Below are positions 11,624 through 24,070 of a stretch of DNA of 64,000 nt, in pieces. Source of the stretch: Acheta domesticus. Lineage: Eukaryota > Arthropoda > Insecta > Orthoptera > Gryllidae. Position 1 is the stretch's first letter, and each line of letters opens with the position of its first letter. The DNA lies in assembly GCA_031308135.1 (NCBI GenBank), contig JAHLJT010000631.1:264324925-264388924 (forward strand), given 5' to 3'. A program made the translations under genes and the position numbers. The notes beneath the pieces were generated by a model. That model ran no database searches and had not been told where the DNA came from. It worked only from the letters and a program-made list of their open reading frames with translations.

Positions 11624-11694
11624 AAAAACCACAGGGAAATGTCTCGTATCGTCGTAATACCTGTACGCGAACGTATAGTAAAATTTGAATCCGT

Positions 11695-11915
11695 AAGCCA
11701 GTGCTTTTCGCCCGAGCGAGAGAATCCGCTTCTTGGGTTGCCTTGACTGCGCCCGCTGGGCAGTCGGGCGGGCGAGGGCGTCTTTGATCGAGTGACGGAT
11801 GGGGCCTTGGCAGCCGCCTCTCGCCTCCCCGCTGCGCTGCACAGGCTTCGGGAAATCCCTTTCGCCCCGCTCAGGAGGCCTTGGCGAGGGGCCTGTCGCT
11901 AGGGCTCTCCAAAAC
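11695..11915. other. GC-rich island, block A1
   Basis: About 220 bases of CpG-rich sequence in an AT-rich context. The open frames on the two haplotype copies differ in length and frame, which argues against coding. Confidence 0.4.
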
Positions 11916-12436
11916 ACCGCACTTCCTTCTTTTTCACAAATCTTAATTCTTTCTGTTCAGCAGTTGTTGGTTTTTAACAATACATTATCTTTCCATTCAA
12001 CACGTTATTTACAAACTTTACTTTTTTAAATAGATTTTCTCAAAATCTAATTGTTAATAATTCCTATTACAGGTTCCTGTGACTATCAAATCGCCTGTTG
12101 TGTATTTGTAATGTCCAAACCTCTGAAAGACAAACATGTCGAAGAGGTAGAAATACATTTTAAAAAACATTTGTTTTACAGGGAGTTTCAGTATAATATT
12201 TTGTAACAATTTGGGACAATCTCGCAGTCGTCAGGGCAGGCTTGTAACCTTCATCCACGAGATGTAACGAACGAAATGAGCTAAGTAAGTTTGTTTTTAA
12301 TAATTGAGTTAATTTTATTATTATTTATAATTTTAATTTGCGAGTTCATTAAATATTCATGATGGGCGAAACATGTTTTGGATATCTTGAACGTATACTG
12401 CAATGTTGTTTCGATTTATCTAACTTGCATGTGTTA

Positions 12437-12891
12437 TAGAAGAATTCACGTAAGAAAAAGCAAAAGTGACAGTTCTCTAAACAAGTGAACATCACATGTA
12501 ATTCAGAAAAGTATCCCTCCGCCGCGGCAGCTGTTCAGAAACACTGCACCAGTACGCACCTTACATTCAAGACTCGGTTTTAAAATAAACATAATACTTA
12601 TCACGCAAAAAGTAAATTCCATATAATGTGTATGAAAGAAAGAAATTTTTACAGAAGAGCACATAGCACAGCACTTCCTAATTTCAATTATTTCTCGTGG
12701 CGCACTATATTTTTGTCGGACGAGGACATGACAAAAGGAAGCGTGGAAACCATTTACAAGTTAGCCAACTGCAAACGAACGAATGGAGGAAGGAGAGTTC
12801 AATGGGATCAAGGACTCAACGACCACAGAACCTTCGGTTATGTTGCCAGCACTAGCTGTCAAAATTGCTTGTTCTTACATGAATCTCTCTA
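12437..12891. mobile_element. TA-flanked MITE, present only in block A1
   Basis: A 455-base insertion absent from A2, where GTGTTAGTGCAAGG (24586-24599) is continuous. In A1 the target TA is duplicated (12435-12436 and 12892-12893). The ends are imperfect inverted repeats: TAGAAGAATTCACGTAAGAA on the left and, read from the right end, TAGAGAGATTCATGTAAGAA. TA duplication and inverted ends suggest a Tc1/mariner-type non-autonomous element. No transposase is encoded. Confidence 0.75.
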
Positions 12892-12957
12892 TAGTGCAAG
12901 GTGATGCTGAGAGATTGGAGAAGTTTGTGGTTAGATTTGTGATGTACTTGGCTTTCT

Positions 12958-13030
12958 GCAATAGCTCACCTGCAACAGCGTGGTCTGTGCAGCGTTGTTG
13001 ACTGGGAGATCGTAGGTTTTGATGCGACAA
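12958..13030 (+). mobile_element. tRNA-like SINE head (SINE3), block A1
   Basis: TAGCTCACCTG (from 12962) is an A-box-like string, followed by AGCGTGGTCTGTGCAGCG and a B-box-like AGGTTTTGATGC (13014-13025), a layout very like a tRNA with its D and T arms. The anticodon stem and acceptor pairing look degenerate, so it is read as a SINE head, not a working tRNA gene. The 3' limit of the element is unclear. Confidence 0.45.
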
Positions 13031-15042
13031 TATTTGCTTATCTGGGTTGAATTTAACCACTGCAGAATTACAGCAACCGAATGCTCTAAGCTGAAGTGCT
13101 CTGTGGTTTCTCCTATCGTCACCAGGTGAATGACCAAGTCTTTCTCTAACAAACGCGCCACGGACATCACTCCCCCTTTTTTCCTTGGCCTTTCTCCTTT
13201 CCCGCTGCACACATTCACTTACCTGACCGCTCTACACTTTCGCTCATGTCGGAGAACTGCGGGGATCTGATAACGTTCCCCCACTTAATGGTGCCCCGCC
13301 GAGGGAGATATCCGGGGGAGGGCACGAGAAACCTCGCCAACCGACGTGGAGGTTTATATCAGATTTCACGTTCCAGCAGGGAAGAAACACTACTATCTAC
13401 TCAGGTAAAACATGCACAACTCTTTTCAAACAAATAACCTCAGAAATTGAAGTGGACAAAGACAATTCTCACCGACCCTCTCCAATTCACTTCCTTAGGA
13501 GCCCCCGGCACCCGACGATCAGACACTATCAACACGATCAGGAGGGTTATTTTTCCTCTTGGTAACTCCTCACTATGACCACCATTCCCCTTCATCTCCG
13601 CTACATTTTCCCTCTCGGTTATCGCAACCTTCCAGCTCTCCGAACCTGTATTACCGGCTGTGATGGCATAGTGCATCAACTGATGTAACTGCAGTGCCTT
13701 TGACCGAGAGGTCCTAGAAGGTTCTCAAAAGAAGAAGAACAGCCATCGCGAAAGTCAAGAGTTGGAGGACCTCCTTGAAGATGACCTTGAGCCACCGGAT
13801 TTCATCCACTTGCAATACGTCATTCCTCTTTGGCAGCTCCAAATTCACTCTTTGCATTCTGATTCTTTGTTAGGGATTTGTTTCAACTGAAGTCGGTTAC
13901 TCTACTTCCTGATCTTGTACACTAACGCGCTCCCGAGATTCTCGTATTTCAGGTAAGCGGTACACAAAGCCTAAACATGAACAATAAAAAGGGCAATTCA
14001 ATTCACGACCAAGATTCCAATCCGCGTCCTTTGATCCAAGATTTTGATTCGCTGCTCTTGATTACCTCGACCGTGGAATTTGAGTCAAATTTACTTTTTT
14101 AATTATTCATTGCGTATTTTCATTTGCCAGAAGTCGAGGCGATACAAAAACGATAGTATCGCATTCAGAATCTCAATGTTGCGACAGATGGGTTTTTGTC
14201 CTTATGGAATGAGCGTTGAGTTACGATCATGATTATTGTAATGATTATTTCAGTCAATACACCTCCTAAAGAGGTAAATAATGAGTATAATAATAATGCT
14301 GATGGCTGCTTGAAGCATGTTATGCTGGAGAACAAACAGGAAACCTACCATAAATTCGCCTTTTTCCCCATCAATGCAGCATCAATTTCACATGATTTAA
14401 ACTCGAATTATCAGAACACATTCACTCCATAATAATGGTGTACAAATCGAACTAATTAGAGATATTGTCAGGATAATCCTCATTGTTCTGTCTTCTCCTT
14501 TATTTTCCATCACCCATTTCCCTGTCACCACTATCATTTATTCACCCAAAAACATATTGTCCTCGATATTGGCTAAAAATTGTGTTCAAGGAAACTAAAG
14601 GTTTTTAATACAGCAATTCCATTTTGTCACGCATAAGCACTAATTATTCATAAATTGTGAAAAAATAAAGTAATAACAAAGAAATATGTAAGTGAAATCA
14701 TACAATTTATATAATAAAGTATTGCCAGTTCCCATTTTACAAACGGAAAGAACAAAACTATTTTTTCTTACGAGCAATGTAAAAAAATCACTACAGATGA
14801 CATAAAAATATGAATACTGAAACAATTGCTCTCGTTAAATATTTTTATTAGTTTATTTTAGGTATTGAAATTTTAGTATTGGTATTCATTAATAACCAGA
14901 TTAAGTACGAGAATATTAGTGATGCAAAATTTAAGAATGTTCACTGGATATCATTATCAGTGAATATTATATATGTTTATAAGTCTCCTGAATTACGATT
15001 TCACACGTCATCATTAAATAAACTTACTCTCTGAATTTTATT
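13031..15042. other. No gene recognised
   Basis: Mixed AT-rich DNA with a GC-richer patch at about 13230-13340. Open frames are short and change between the two haplotype copies. Confidence 0.4.
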
Positions 15043-15125
15043 ATTATGGAATGATTCTTGAGATTAGGTCATTGATAAAAACTTTTCAATGACCTAATCT
15101 TCAAGAATCATTCCCATATATTATT
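15043..15125. repeat. Foldback hairpin, shortened form, block A1
   Basis: GGAATGATTCTTGAGATTAGGTC and its complement face each other around a short loop (ATTGATAAAAACTTTTCAAT). The A2 copy at 26744-26888 has much longer arms and loop. Confidence 0.7.
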
Positions 15126-15274
15126 AATAGAGGTCAAGAAATCAAGTACATCCTGAATTTGATACATGTGGCGTAGGAATTAATTCAAAAACATCTTGAT
15201 TTTGTAAACAACGGTCTGAGGTATTTTTATTCCAAGAAGAAGAAGAAGAAAACGAAATCTCCCCACAACATTTT

Positions 15275-15735
15275 TATTCAGCGTTTCCCCGATGCCCAGC
15301 TAATGTAAATTCATGCCACCAAGCCTTTTTCTTCTCCGTTTTGGAGACCCCTGCGCCGGGCAATCTTCGGGCACTCTCCGCACACGGAGCCGGCCCTGGA
15401 GATCCGTCCTTCGATCCGAGCGGTGAGATGAGTAGTTCGAGAGACGGGGTGGAATTTTCCAAATTACGCCCATAGAGGCTCGGCGCGGCGCCGTGTCGCA
15501 CCGCCCCGCCGCCAGAGGCGCAGACGGTTAATCCGGCTGCTCTGTCCTCCGCCCTCTTCGCTCCGGCTGAAGGCACGCCAGAGAGGGTCGGGCCTCCCGT
15601 TTGAGGAGGGCGGCTCTCTTGACTGCTCACTCGGAATACGAGCTGCTTCTCCGCCCAACGGGGCCCTGTCAAAATGACTCGCCGGCCCCTGCTCAGAGGA
15701 GGCGGAGATGTTTAGTGAAAGGCGAGAGCAAGGTA
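15275..15735. other. GC-rich island, block A1
   Basis: About 450 bases of CpG-rich DNA. A minus-strand frame of 132 codons is open here, but in A2 the corresponding frame is shifted and different. An AAG-GTAAAC donor-like string lies near 15730. It may be a promoter/first-exon region or a repeat; neither can be shown. Confidence 0.35.
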
Positions 15736-15988
15736 AACGAAAGGGGGGATATGGAGAAAAAAAGACCTGTTATTTTATTGGGCTTAAGTGATGTTGAGGA
15801 ATTATCTGAACGCATTTATGTTCGCTTCAGCGAAGATTAACCAGCAGAACTGTTACACAGGTTTATTAGCGTTCTAATGCTTGTTAAAACTTATAATAAT
15901 CAACTAGTCATTGTAACTTTACCTATATTTATTCGATATTTTAAAAAATGGTGTGCAATGGCTATCAGTTAAAAATTTTTAAACTATT

Positions 15989-16088
15989 NNNNNNNNNNNN
16001 NNNNNNNNNNNNNNNNNNNNNNNNNNNNNNNNNNNNNNNNNNNNNNNNNNNNNNNNNNNNNNNNNNNNNNNNNNNNNNNNNNNNNNNN
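15989..16088. other. Assembly gap, 100 N
   Basis: Exactly 100 unknown bases. The left side stops inside block A and the right side restarts at the equivalent of 3567, so this is a contig join and not a measured gap. Confidence 1.
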
Positions 16089-17847
16089 GTTGGATTTGCA
16101 CAAACATTGCAATATGCATTTTTGAGCCATCAAACTTGCAATGTGAATGAGACTTTCCTATTTTTTACGAGCGTTCGTGCGGCATTCAAAAATGCACCAT
16201 TTTTTCTGGAAGTGGCAGAAAAAAAAGATCAAAAATGAAATTATCTGAAAAATGTACATTTTTAACGTGTTTCACATTGCCTCCGCTGTATGCGAAAGCA
16301 GGCGGTCCATTTTGTTAGAGCAAACTCTGTCGAAAGCGGAGTTACATGAACCCATGCGGCGCCATCGCTGTCCCCGCACATCTGTTGCAATCTCTCCCCC
16401 CAGGGGTCAGCAAACTCCAGTTCGCGAACCGAATTCGACTCACCGCATCTTTTTGTACAGTTTGCGAGTTTAAAGTGAATTCAACAAAGTGCTCTTTAAA
16501 ATTTAAAAGGCAGCGTTCTGACAGATGACAACAGAGTTTTGAAGTTGCATGAAAGACTGCTTGTAAAACTCCAGTTGTCATTCTGACGCTATTGAGAATG
16601 AGGCCAAGAAGATGCCCGCATACAACGCTCCTATTGTTTGTCTTCATTGAGAATGAAGCCTAGAATTCACCGTTAGACTACGACGGTGGGTGAAGTAAAA
16701 CATATATCATCGTTACATCCTTCACATTTTGGCTAGTTTCTTAAGGGTTTAGTTTGACCTTAGTTGTCTAAGAGTTACCTATTTCCTTTAATGCAAACAT
16801 AACTTTAGGGTATTATTTATTTGGTCTCCTAAATTATTTTATATTCAGTTTTGTTCTCCCTTCCACGTACATTTATTTGCAGTCATATTTGCTCAAAAAG
16901 GATTTTCATCTAAATAGGGTGATGTTAGAACCGAATGGAACGCCAAATTGAACGTTCAAAATAATATGTTTTTTAGGTTTAAATTATAATAATTTACAGC
17001 TTTTGAACCCCTAACAGATATTCAAACTGTTGAATATTTTTTATAGAAGGTCATTTATGAGGATAACTAATAACCATCTTAAGGATGGTGAACTTAAGGC
17101 CGGCTAACTTTATTTTAGGTTTTTAGTAAATTTATTGCCTCCTACCAATCGTATTGCTTAGAGGTGCATACGTTTACGTTAAATATTTATATTTTGGTTT
17201 ATTTACATAATTCACTTCATGAAAGAGTTAAAATTTCCTTAATCTTTCTTTCACTGGAAAGTTCTACCATATATTGACTTACAAGCACATGATATTTTGA
17301 AATTTGTTGATATCGAATCTCCCACAATCTTTTTTAAATATTTAGAAAGAGATGTGTCAGGAATTTGTTATATCAGTTATATGTACAGCTTACTGTAAAC
17401 ATTTAAGCAGTTTGGAGCACATATAAGCAGTTTACTGTATTAGACACATGGCACGATGGACGTCTTCTTCCTGATCCCACGCCTTTAAAGCGGAAAACAC
17501 TTTACCAACCCAATGAACGGAAAGAAAGGCAGAATGCGGTTGTAAAAATTGGATTTCATTGCTTTAGAACGTTTCTTTTCGATTCGACTAATTGGATGAA
17601 TATATTTATTGAAGCGCTCTTGGAAGAGTATTTTGCCCAAATACCGCTGTTATTGCGTAAAGAAAATACTCAGAATATTTTACACTCAAATGGCATCGAC
17701 CCAAAGCAGCGACTAATTCCAGCATGAAATGATATATATTTATCTCCTTTTGCAGTATTTTGCTTTGATGTGCCCATACTCTGTAACATTGCATTTACAA
17801 TATTATCGCACATTTCACCAGAAATTGGAAATGCTTTATCTGAATCT

Positions 17848-18053
17848 TCATTCTATAGAAACAGGATGAACAGTGGAAATCTGAGATGGTGCAATCTCTC
17901 GTGTTTTATCTTCTTGATATCTTCTTTGCTTTGACCTTGTCTCCCAGTTTGGGGTCCACTCTTGGAAGATGGCTTGCACATTCTGCCTGTCCAAGTAAAT
18001 AGTATCCTGTATCCTTCCAACTCGTTTGTTCGTAGCCACACATCCGATATCAA
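17848..18053 (-). pseudogene. Non-LTR retrotransposon relic, block A2
   Basis: Second haplotype copy of the relic at 5326-5531, with one or two residue changes near the end of the frame. The same reservations apply. Confidence 0.4.
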
Positions 18054-18489
18054 ATAAAATGTCTAAATTTTATTGAAATTCCTCTTTGCGACTCTGTAAA
18101 TATATTCGCTATTTTAGTAAATACATTCGCTTTTGTAACTTTCTCCATCGCTAATGGAAACCATTTTCTTTCTAGCTTCAATGCTGAATTAACTTAGAGG
18201 GAATTCATACTCTCCAGCAACAAGAAAGACATTTCATTCAACATTTTACCTCCTGTGTGTTGTAAAATAAAGTTTCCAGAATTTATATCTTTGATGATAT
18301 TTTGTGTCCGGTATTGGCTATTTTATAATTTTGTCCCACATAAGTATGTGGAATTATTAGGAATGAAGACTGGTCTCTTCCCTTCCTACGCGTAAATATA
18401 ATTATTACAAAGTGTGAAAAATTTGGGTACGTTTTTCGCCCAAATTCGTATTCAACTCTTGATGTATTAGAGTGTTTTGAATTTTAATC

Positions 18490-18705
18490 GATTTTTTATA
18501 TTTAAGGTCGCATCAACGACGACACTAGGTCATTAGCGACCACTATTGGATGTAACGTTATGGTATGAGGATGAAACAATATGGTGATGATAGGGGGTGA
18601 AAGGACGAACACATACAACCATATCCGAGACGGGACTCGAACCAGCAACCCCACGGCCCAAGATCTCTACGGCACGACTGTCTTAGCGATCTCCGCCACG
18701 GGAGC
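18490..18705 (-). mobile_element. tRNA-derived SINE (SINE1), block A2
   Basis: Copy of the SINE at 5970-6186. Here the B box reads GGTTCGAGTCCC (18632-18643, minus strand), a better fit to the pol III consensus than in A1. Confidence 0.65.
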
Positions 18706-19209
18706 AACAATCAAATTTTGTTCACAGCCGATTCAGTCCCTCAGAGGGGTGGACCAACGGCCGAAGTGTCTGAGGTTTCTTGGCGAAGGCTATAAACGTC
18801 CACCCGGACCCAGGTTCTCCATACTAGTCACGGCCAAGGTAGGTGCAGGGAGGGACGGTGCTAAGTCCCTGGTCACTCGGGCTCACCCGGTAACCCACTA
18901 GTTCAGTCAATACCCGCCAACCTTTGGAACAGGGTTGGGTGCGGCACTTGTTCCGAAACCCACGTAAGTGTCAATCCGAACACCCACGAAAGGGACGACG
19001 AACCGGAATCTTCCGTCAGGTAGATTCCGGCGATAAGTCAAAGTGGATGCAGTGAGGATACGGGTGCCCCCTGGTGGGAGGTACCTGGTTGGGGTCCATC
19101 CCGGAATCCGACATATAGTTAGTTTAATACCTAATAGGCGAGCCTCGGGCCATCTCGAGGGGAATGAAGATATTACACAGGCGACGAAACAAGAGATTTT
19201 GATTTTAAC

Positions 19210-19408
19210 TCAGAGGCTTCGCTTAGACTCGAGTTTCTTTTACATGTAGTAAATCTACAACATGGGATATCTGGCTTTACTTCCCCTTCGAAGGAAGGCG
19301 TACGAAGCATTTTTTTCGCCGTTAAAAATCCACGGCGTCGATCGGCTTTGAACTCTCAAACTTTGGTACAACAGCGCGATGCCCTAACCGTTACACCACC
19401 AAACCAGC
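19210..19408 (-). mobile_element. tRNA-derived SINE (SINE2), block A2
   Basis: Copy of the element at 6690-6890. The core here reads GGGGAAGTAAAGCC and the A- and B-box-like strings are kept. Confidence 0.5.
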
Positions 19409-19579
19409 AATGACGTTTAGGTTGACGCCGGATCTCACTACCCAGCGAGGGAAGAACACCGTCAACTCCTGGGGTACAACGTTCACTACACCTGCGGTGC
19501 TGATGACCACACAAATTGTCGCACCTTGAAACACGAAATAATCAATGCAACAAGACCTTCGAGAGGCGCGTTGCTTTGA

Positions 19580-20158
19580 CCCGGGAGAGGTGGCGGTTGC
19601 CAGAGTTGCATTAGAGGCGGCGCGGGGTCATTTCTGACCCCTTTAATTTATTTCTTTATAAAATTATATTTAGCAAGAAATAAGTGTCAAATTAGTTATT
19701 TTAATAACAATCAATCATTCATAAGGTAGTATTAACTTAATGCACTATTATAAACGAACATGCAAATGAGGAATTGAAACAAACAAAAGGACAAAATTAT
19801 TATTTATCTTTCATTTTAAGTAGTGACTCCATTTATATTTTTCTGAATATTTCAACGACAAAGGTATCAGAAAACTCAGTAAGTTTCATTTTCTAACATT
19901 GTGTTGCAAAAAACAAACAATTTATTGAAAATGCTTCAAAACCAATCAAAACAACTTAGAAAAAGTACGAAATTTAAGATTTGTATGTTTGTATTGGCTT
20001 CAAAAATATTTATAAATGAATTACTACATATAAAATTTGGGAAATCTTTCAGAAAAATCAAGAGAATATGGTAAAAGGTATGTGAAATGTAAAGCTTCTG
20101 AATCGCGAAATTAGGCAACTGCAGCTATTCAAAAATACCCCGCGCCACTTCTCTCGGG
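19580..20158. mobile_element. piggyBac-like MITE, block A2
   Basis: Copy of the MITE at 7059-7622. The right TTAA (20159-20162) is intact, but the left target reads TTGA (19576-19579), a single change from TTAA. The terminal repeats are the same. Confidence 0.75.
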
Positions 20159-20170
20159 TTAAATGTGCAG

Positions 20171-20465
20171 CCCTGGGCAAGAGCCCTGGGCAAGAGTTCT
20201 GGGCAAGAGTCCTGGGCAAGAGCCCTGGGCAAGAGCCCTGGGCAAGTGCCCTGGGCAAGAGCCCTGGGCAAGAGCCCTGGGCAAGAGCCCTGGGCAAGAG
20301 CCCTGGGCAAGAGCCCTGGGCAAGAGCCCTGGGCAAGAGCCCTGGCAAGAGCCCTGGGCAAGTGCCCTGGCAAGTGCCCTGGCAAGAGCCCTGGGCAAGA
20401 GCCCTGGGCAAGAGCCCTGGGCAAGAGCCCTGGGCAAGAGCTCTGGCAAGAGCCCTGGGCAGGTG
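20171..20465. repeat. 13-bp minisatellite, 23 units, block A2
   Basis: Twenty-three units of CCCTGGGCAAGAG, four of them shortened to 12 bases and several with TG in place of AG, against six units in A1. The long open frames on both strands here (up to 200 codons) are by-products of the stop-free 13-base unit. Confidence 0.95.
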
Positions 20466-22159
20466 TGGCGAGCGCGTGCGTGCGTGGGCGCGCGGAGCGG
20501 CTGTTCCGGGGCGCAGGGAATGCGCGGAACGCGGGCGGGCGATCCCGGCCATCGCAGCGCTCGCCCACAAGGAGCGCTCTGGCGCGCCAGGGGCTCCGCC
20601 TCGCACGAAGGTCGTCTTCTGTTTCATTCTGGTCACGAGAGAAGAGTGCTGGCAATCACAGGATACCAGGCGGTGCTGTTATCAATAAACGGATTATTGC
20701 CTTTGAGGCTCCCCCCAAAAAAATTATTCAGAATTTTTGAAATACAATTTCTAATACATAAATGAAAATTAAAAGTTAAAAGTTAAAAAAAGAAAGAAGT
20801 AAAAAAATTAACAAAGTATAATGTTCGTGATTTTGTTAAGACCGTTCGTAGAATTATTATGTTTTGTCGTTACGTCAAGTTTATTTTGTATGTATGAATA
20901 GATAAAATGTTATGAAATGAATTATTTCGGATGAAATAGTACAAAAAGTTGCTGAAACGTGATACGTATTAATGATTGATGTGAACGAGAGTTATGTATG
21001 TGTTCGTAAGCGAGTAAAATTTAATGTTAATTAATAATAATAATGTAATAATAATAATAATAGTAATAACAATAGGAATAATAATTATTATTATTGTATT
21101 ATAATTTGAAAGAAATCCGATAGATTGAATTGTTTGTTCCCGTTAAAAGAACTGAATATGTTATCTTAATGTATATTTCGATAATAAAAACTAGTGAAAA
21201 ACATTTGTGTGTGTAATATTTGAAAACATTTTAGTATGCTATCTTAAATAAGCAGTGAAGAGCGGCATCCATGACTCTACGCATTAGCTTGGAAACCCCT
21301 GCTTTGCTTTAAATTAAATATACCGTTCCAGTCAACGCAGTACTGCAGCGTTGAGCAGCAGTTTCTTGTTTCTATAGTACAGTGATGTCAAGCGAAATGA
21401 AGTTTCATCTCTGAAAGAGAATACTAGCTGATTCAACGTGTCTCAGCGATACACGTGTCTACCGTTCTATGGAAACTCAAAGGCGGAAATTCAAAGGTGA
21501 GATCCAAAGCCTTTGTACGGAATTACATTACAGTCTGACGGCGGAAAGCGTCCTTGGCGAAATATCGAATGAACTACGTAGAACGGAGTGTACAAAATCA
21601 GACTCGCTGGCCAAAAATGACTGTTTAAACAATGCCTGGACCTTATATCGGTTTATTGAATTGTAGTGAATATTTTTTAATTATCATTGATGCATTGTGT
21701 GTTTTGACAACTAATGGGTTTTCAATTTTGTTAAATGACATAATATCTATAACACTAGTATCTCTCATGACCTGTATCGCGTGTAATATTTTCAACAATT
21801 GAGAAATATACCTCGTGAGGTAGGACAGACTTTGGAATTTGATGAATTTGTTAAAGAGAGAATATCATAATGAATTAAAAAGTGGGAACAATTAGCACCT
21901 TTCCTTACAAAAAATAATGTTAGTCAACTACGTAATAAAGTCCATTTTTGGATATTCTGGTCGAGTAAATGGTACGATATTACGTTATGATTTCAAATAG
22001 ACATAAAATGCTACTTGAAGTTTATAGGTGCGACTATTTTATTGTTCTTAAGCAACTAAAACTACACAAAATACTCATCTGTACCTCAATTTATTTGATA
22101 TTAACAAGAATAACAGTTCCTTAAATTTGAACGTGTCATTTCGTATAATTATAACATAT

Positions 22160-23778
22160 CTACGAACTAGTGGTGCTACAGAATGGCACAGAGTTTCAGG
22201 TATTAGTCTTCTCTTTCCTTGGGTCTTCGTTATCTATTCGTAATTGCCACATACTCTTTCTTGCCAGCTACCATCTATCACCGCCAAAAGTACATTTTTT
22301 TGTCATTTTCTTAATTTTTCGGTTTCCTATTGGTAGAACGGAAACATTAATTTTAGAATATTAAAGAACACAAAAATAGTCATAAATGCCAATTTTCTTT
22401 TAAAAATTATGTGCCGTTTTAAAGAAAATGGCGTTTTAGCTCTACTGAAAATGCGAAATTTGAAGCTCATTTTCACAGAAAATTTTTGAGTTTTCAAAAT
22501 ACTTTATTTGAAGTTATTTGAAGCACTTACACTCACAAATATAATAATGTTTACAAATTGCTGGTCATGTGCATATTAAAGATGTGAGAGATCTTTCAAA
22601 AAAATTACAATTATGTAATTTTTGAAAAAACAAAAAAATAACTCAAAATAAACTTTACGCTATACTAAAGAGTGTAATTAGTACTATCCGTTACAAAGTT
22701 TGAAAACAAATTGCAGCCATATATGAGAAAATGGCGTTTGAGCGTTTCTGAAAATGCGAAATTTTGAGCTATTTTTCAAAGAAAACGGTTGTGTTTTCGA
22801 GAAACTTTACTTGACATTATTTAAACACATGTACTCGTAAATATAATAATGTGAAAACATCGCTGCTAATGTAAATACTATCAACGTGAGAAACATGTGA
22901 AAAAATTTACATTTTAGTAATTTTTGAAAAACCAACCTATAGAGCAGTATGGCTTTTATGTCATCTGATAGAGTACATTTACCACTATCCCAACCAAAAG
23001 TTTAAAGAAAACATTTGGAGCCGTTTTTGAGAAAATCTAGTTTTTGTAATTTTTAAAATTGCACATATTACACGCAATATTGCACGAAAACTACTAAAAG
23101 TTTGAAAAACGTTTACCTGACCTTTATTAAAGAACTCAATATTCCGAACAAATTTTATTTGAAGAAAAAATCTCTATCTTCAATTTTGTAGTTGGAGAAA
23201 TACGCCGAAAAAATTCAAACTTTCACAATTTTCAAAAATTCAGAGTTATCCGTTAAAATCGGACATATTCCATGTTCATAAGTGTATTTTACTCTATTCA
23301 TACAAGATATTTAGAGAAAAAATTTGGAGCCGTTTTTGAGAAAATTTTGAAAATCCCCGGGGGTTCCATATAAAGTATCCTCAAATTTTGGAGAATCTTT
23401 TTCAAAATCTCAAAGCTTTGAGTAGAAACAGATCGACTGGGGAATATCCATTTTGGAAGAAATCGTGCGTATGGTTTAGGCACTATCAATGTTCACAGAC
23501 GGACAGACAGACGGACAGACGGACAGGCAGACAGACGAACGTTTTCCTTTCAATTGGGTTTTCGGTATCAAGGACCTAGAAAAGAGGATTTCTGGCTAAA
23601 CCACGTGTTAGAGGATTTTTTCTTAATTTAGCAACTGGTTTTATCCACTTATTTGTTTTCACGGCCCGGCAATTAATTTTTTTCCACCGAAAATTGGCCA
23701 TTTTTTCGCGCAGCATTACATAACTTTCCCTATACTACGTATATCACTCCGTGTATACGTACGCATACGGGAAAGTAA
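22160..23778 (+). mobile_element. Unclassified modular repeat family F, block A2
   Basis: Same element as 9417-11626 but without the solo LTR. The four unit starts lie near 22416, 22713, 23018 and 23325, spaced 297, 305 and 307 bases. The terminal hairpin is at 23723-23776 with both stems intact. Confidence 0.6.
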
Positions 23779-23859
23779 AAAGCACAGGGAAATGTCTCGT
23801 ATCGTCGTAATACCTGTACGCGAACGTATAGTAAAATTTGAATCCGTAAGCCAGTGCTT

Positions 23860-24070
23860 TTCGCCCGAGCGAGAGAATCCGCTTCTTGGGGCGCCTTGGC
23901 TGCGCCCGCTGGGCAGTCGGGCGGGCGAGGGCGTCTTTGATCGAGTGACGGATGGGGCCTTGGCAGCCGCCTCTCGCCTCCCGCGCTGCGCTGCACAGGC
24001 TTCGGGAAATCCCTTCCGCCCCGCTCAGGAGGCCTTGGCGAGGGGCCTGTCGCTAGGGCTCTCCAAAACA
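23860..24070. other. GC-rich island, block A2
   Basis: Haplotype copy of the island at 11695-11915. Confidence 0.4.

Larger units (their letters stand above)
9417..11626 (+). mobile_element. Unclassified modular repeat family F, block A1 (interrupted by a solo LTR)
   Basis: Starts near GTGGTGTTACAGAATGG and ends at a hairpin (11570-11623). The interior is built of degenerate units of about 300 bases, each opening with a string like GGAGCCGTTTTTGAGAAAATGG. Unit starts are near 9661, 9953, 10893 and 11191, and the 940-base step equals one unit plus the 631-base solo LTR and its target duplication. A (GACA/GACG) microsatellite lies at about 11360-11386. A related but shorter member is at 30690-31455. 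No protein is encoded. The class is unknown; a non-autonomous DNA element or Helitron-like element are possibilities. Confidence 0.6.
3567..15988. repeat. Block A, copy 1 (end of left contig)
   Basis: From GTTGGATTTGCACAAAC onward this segment aligns to 16089-27763 with about 1% substitutions in the first kilobase, rising with many one-base indels towards the gap. The length differences are explained by a solo LTR and a MITE present only here, and by a shorter 13-bp minisatellite and a shrunken hairpin loop. It ends exactly at the N gap at 15989. The content fits one haplotype of a locus whose other haplotype is block A copy 2. Confidence 0.9.

Noticed and set aside
15274..15672. 132-codon minus frame in a GC-rich island
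   Set aside because: The haplotype copy (27063-27425) has a different frame and length because of indels, so coding is not supported.
20058..20765. Long open frames of about 108-200 codons on both strands
   Set aside because: They arise from the stop-free 13-bp minisatellite unit, which stays open in every frame. The repeat length differs between copies.
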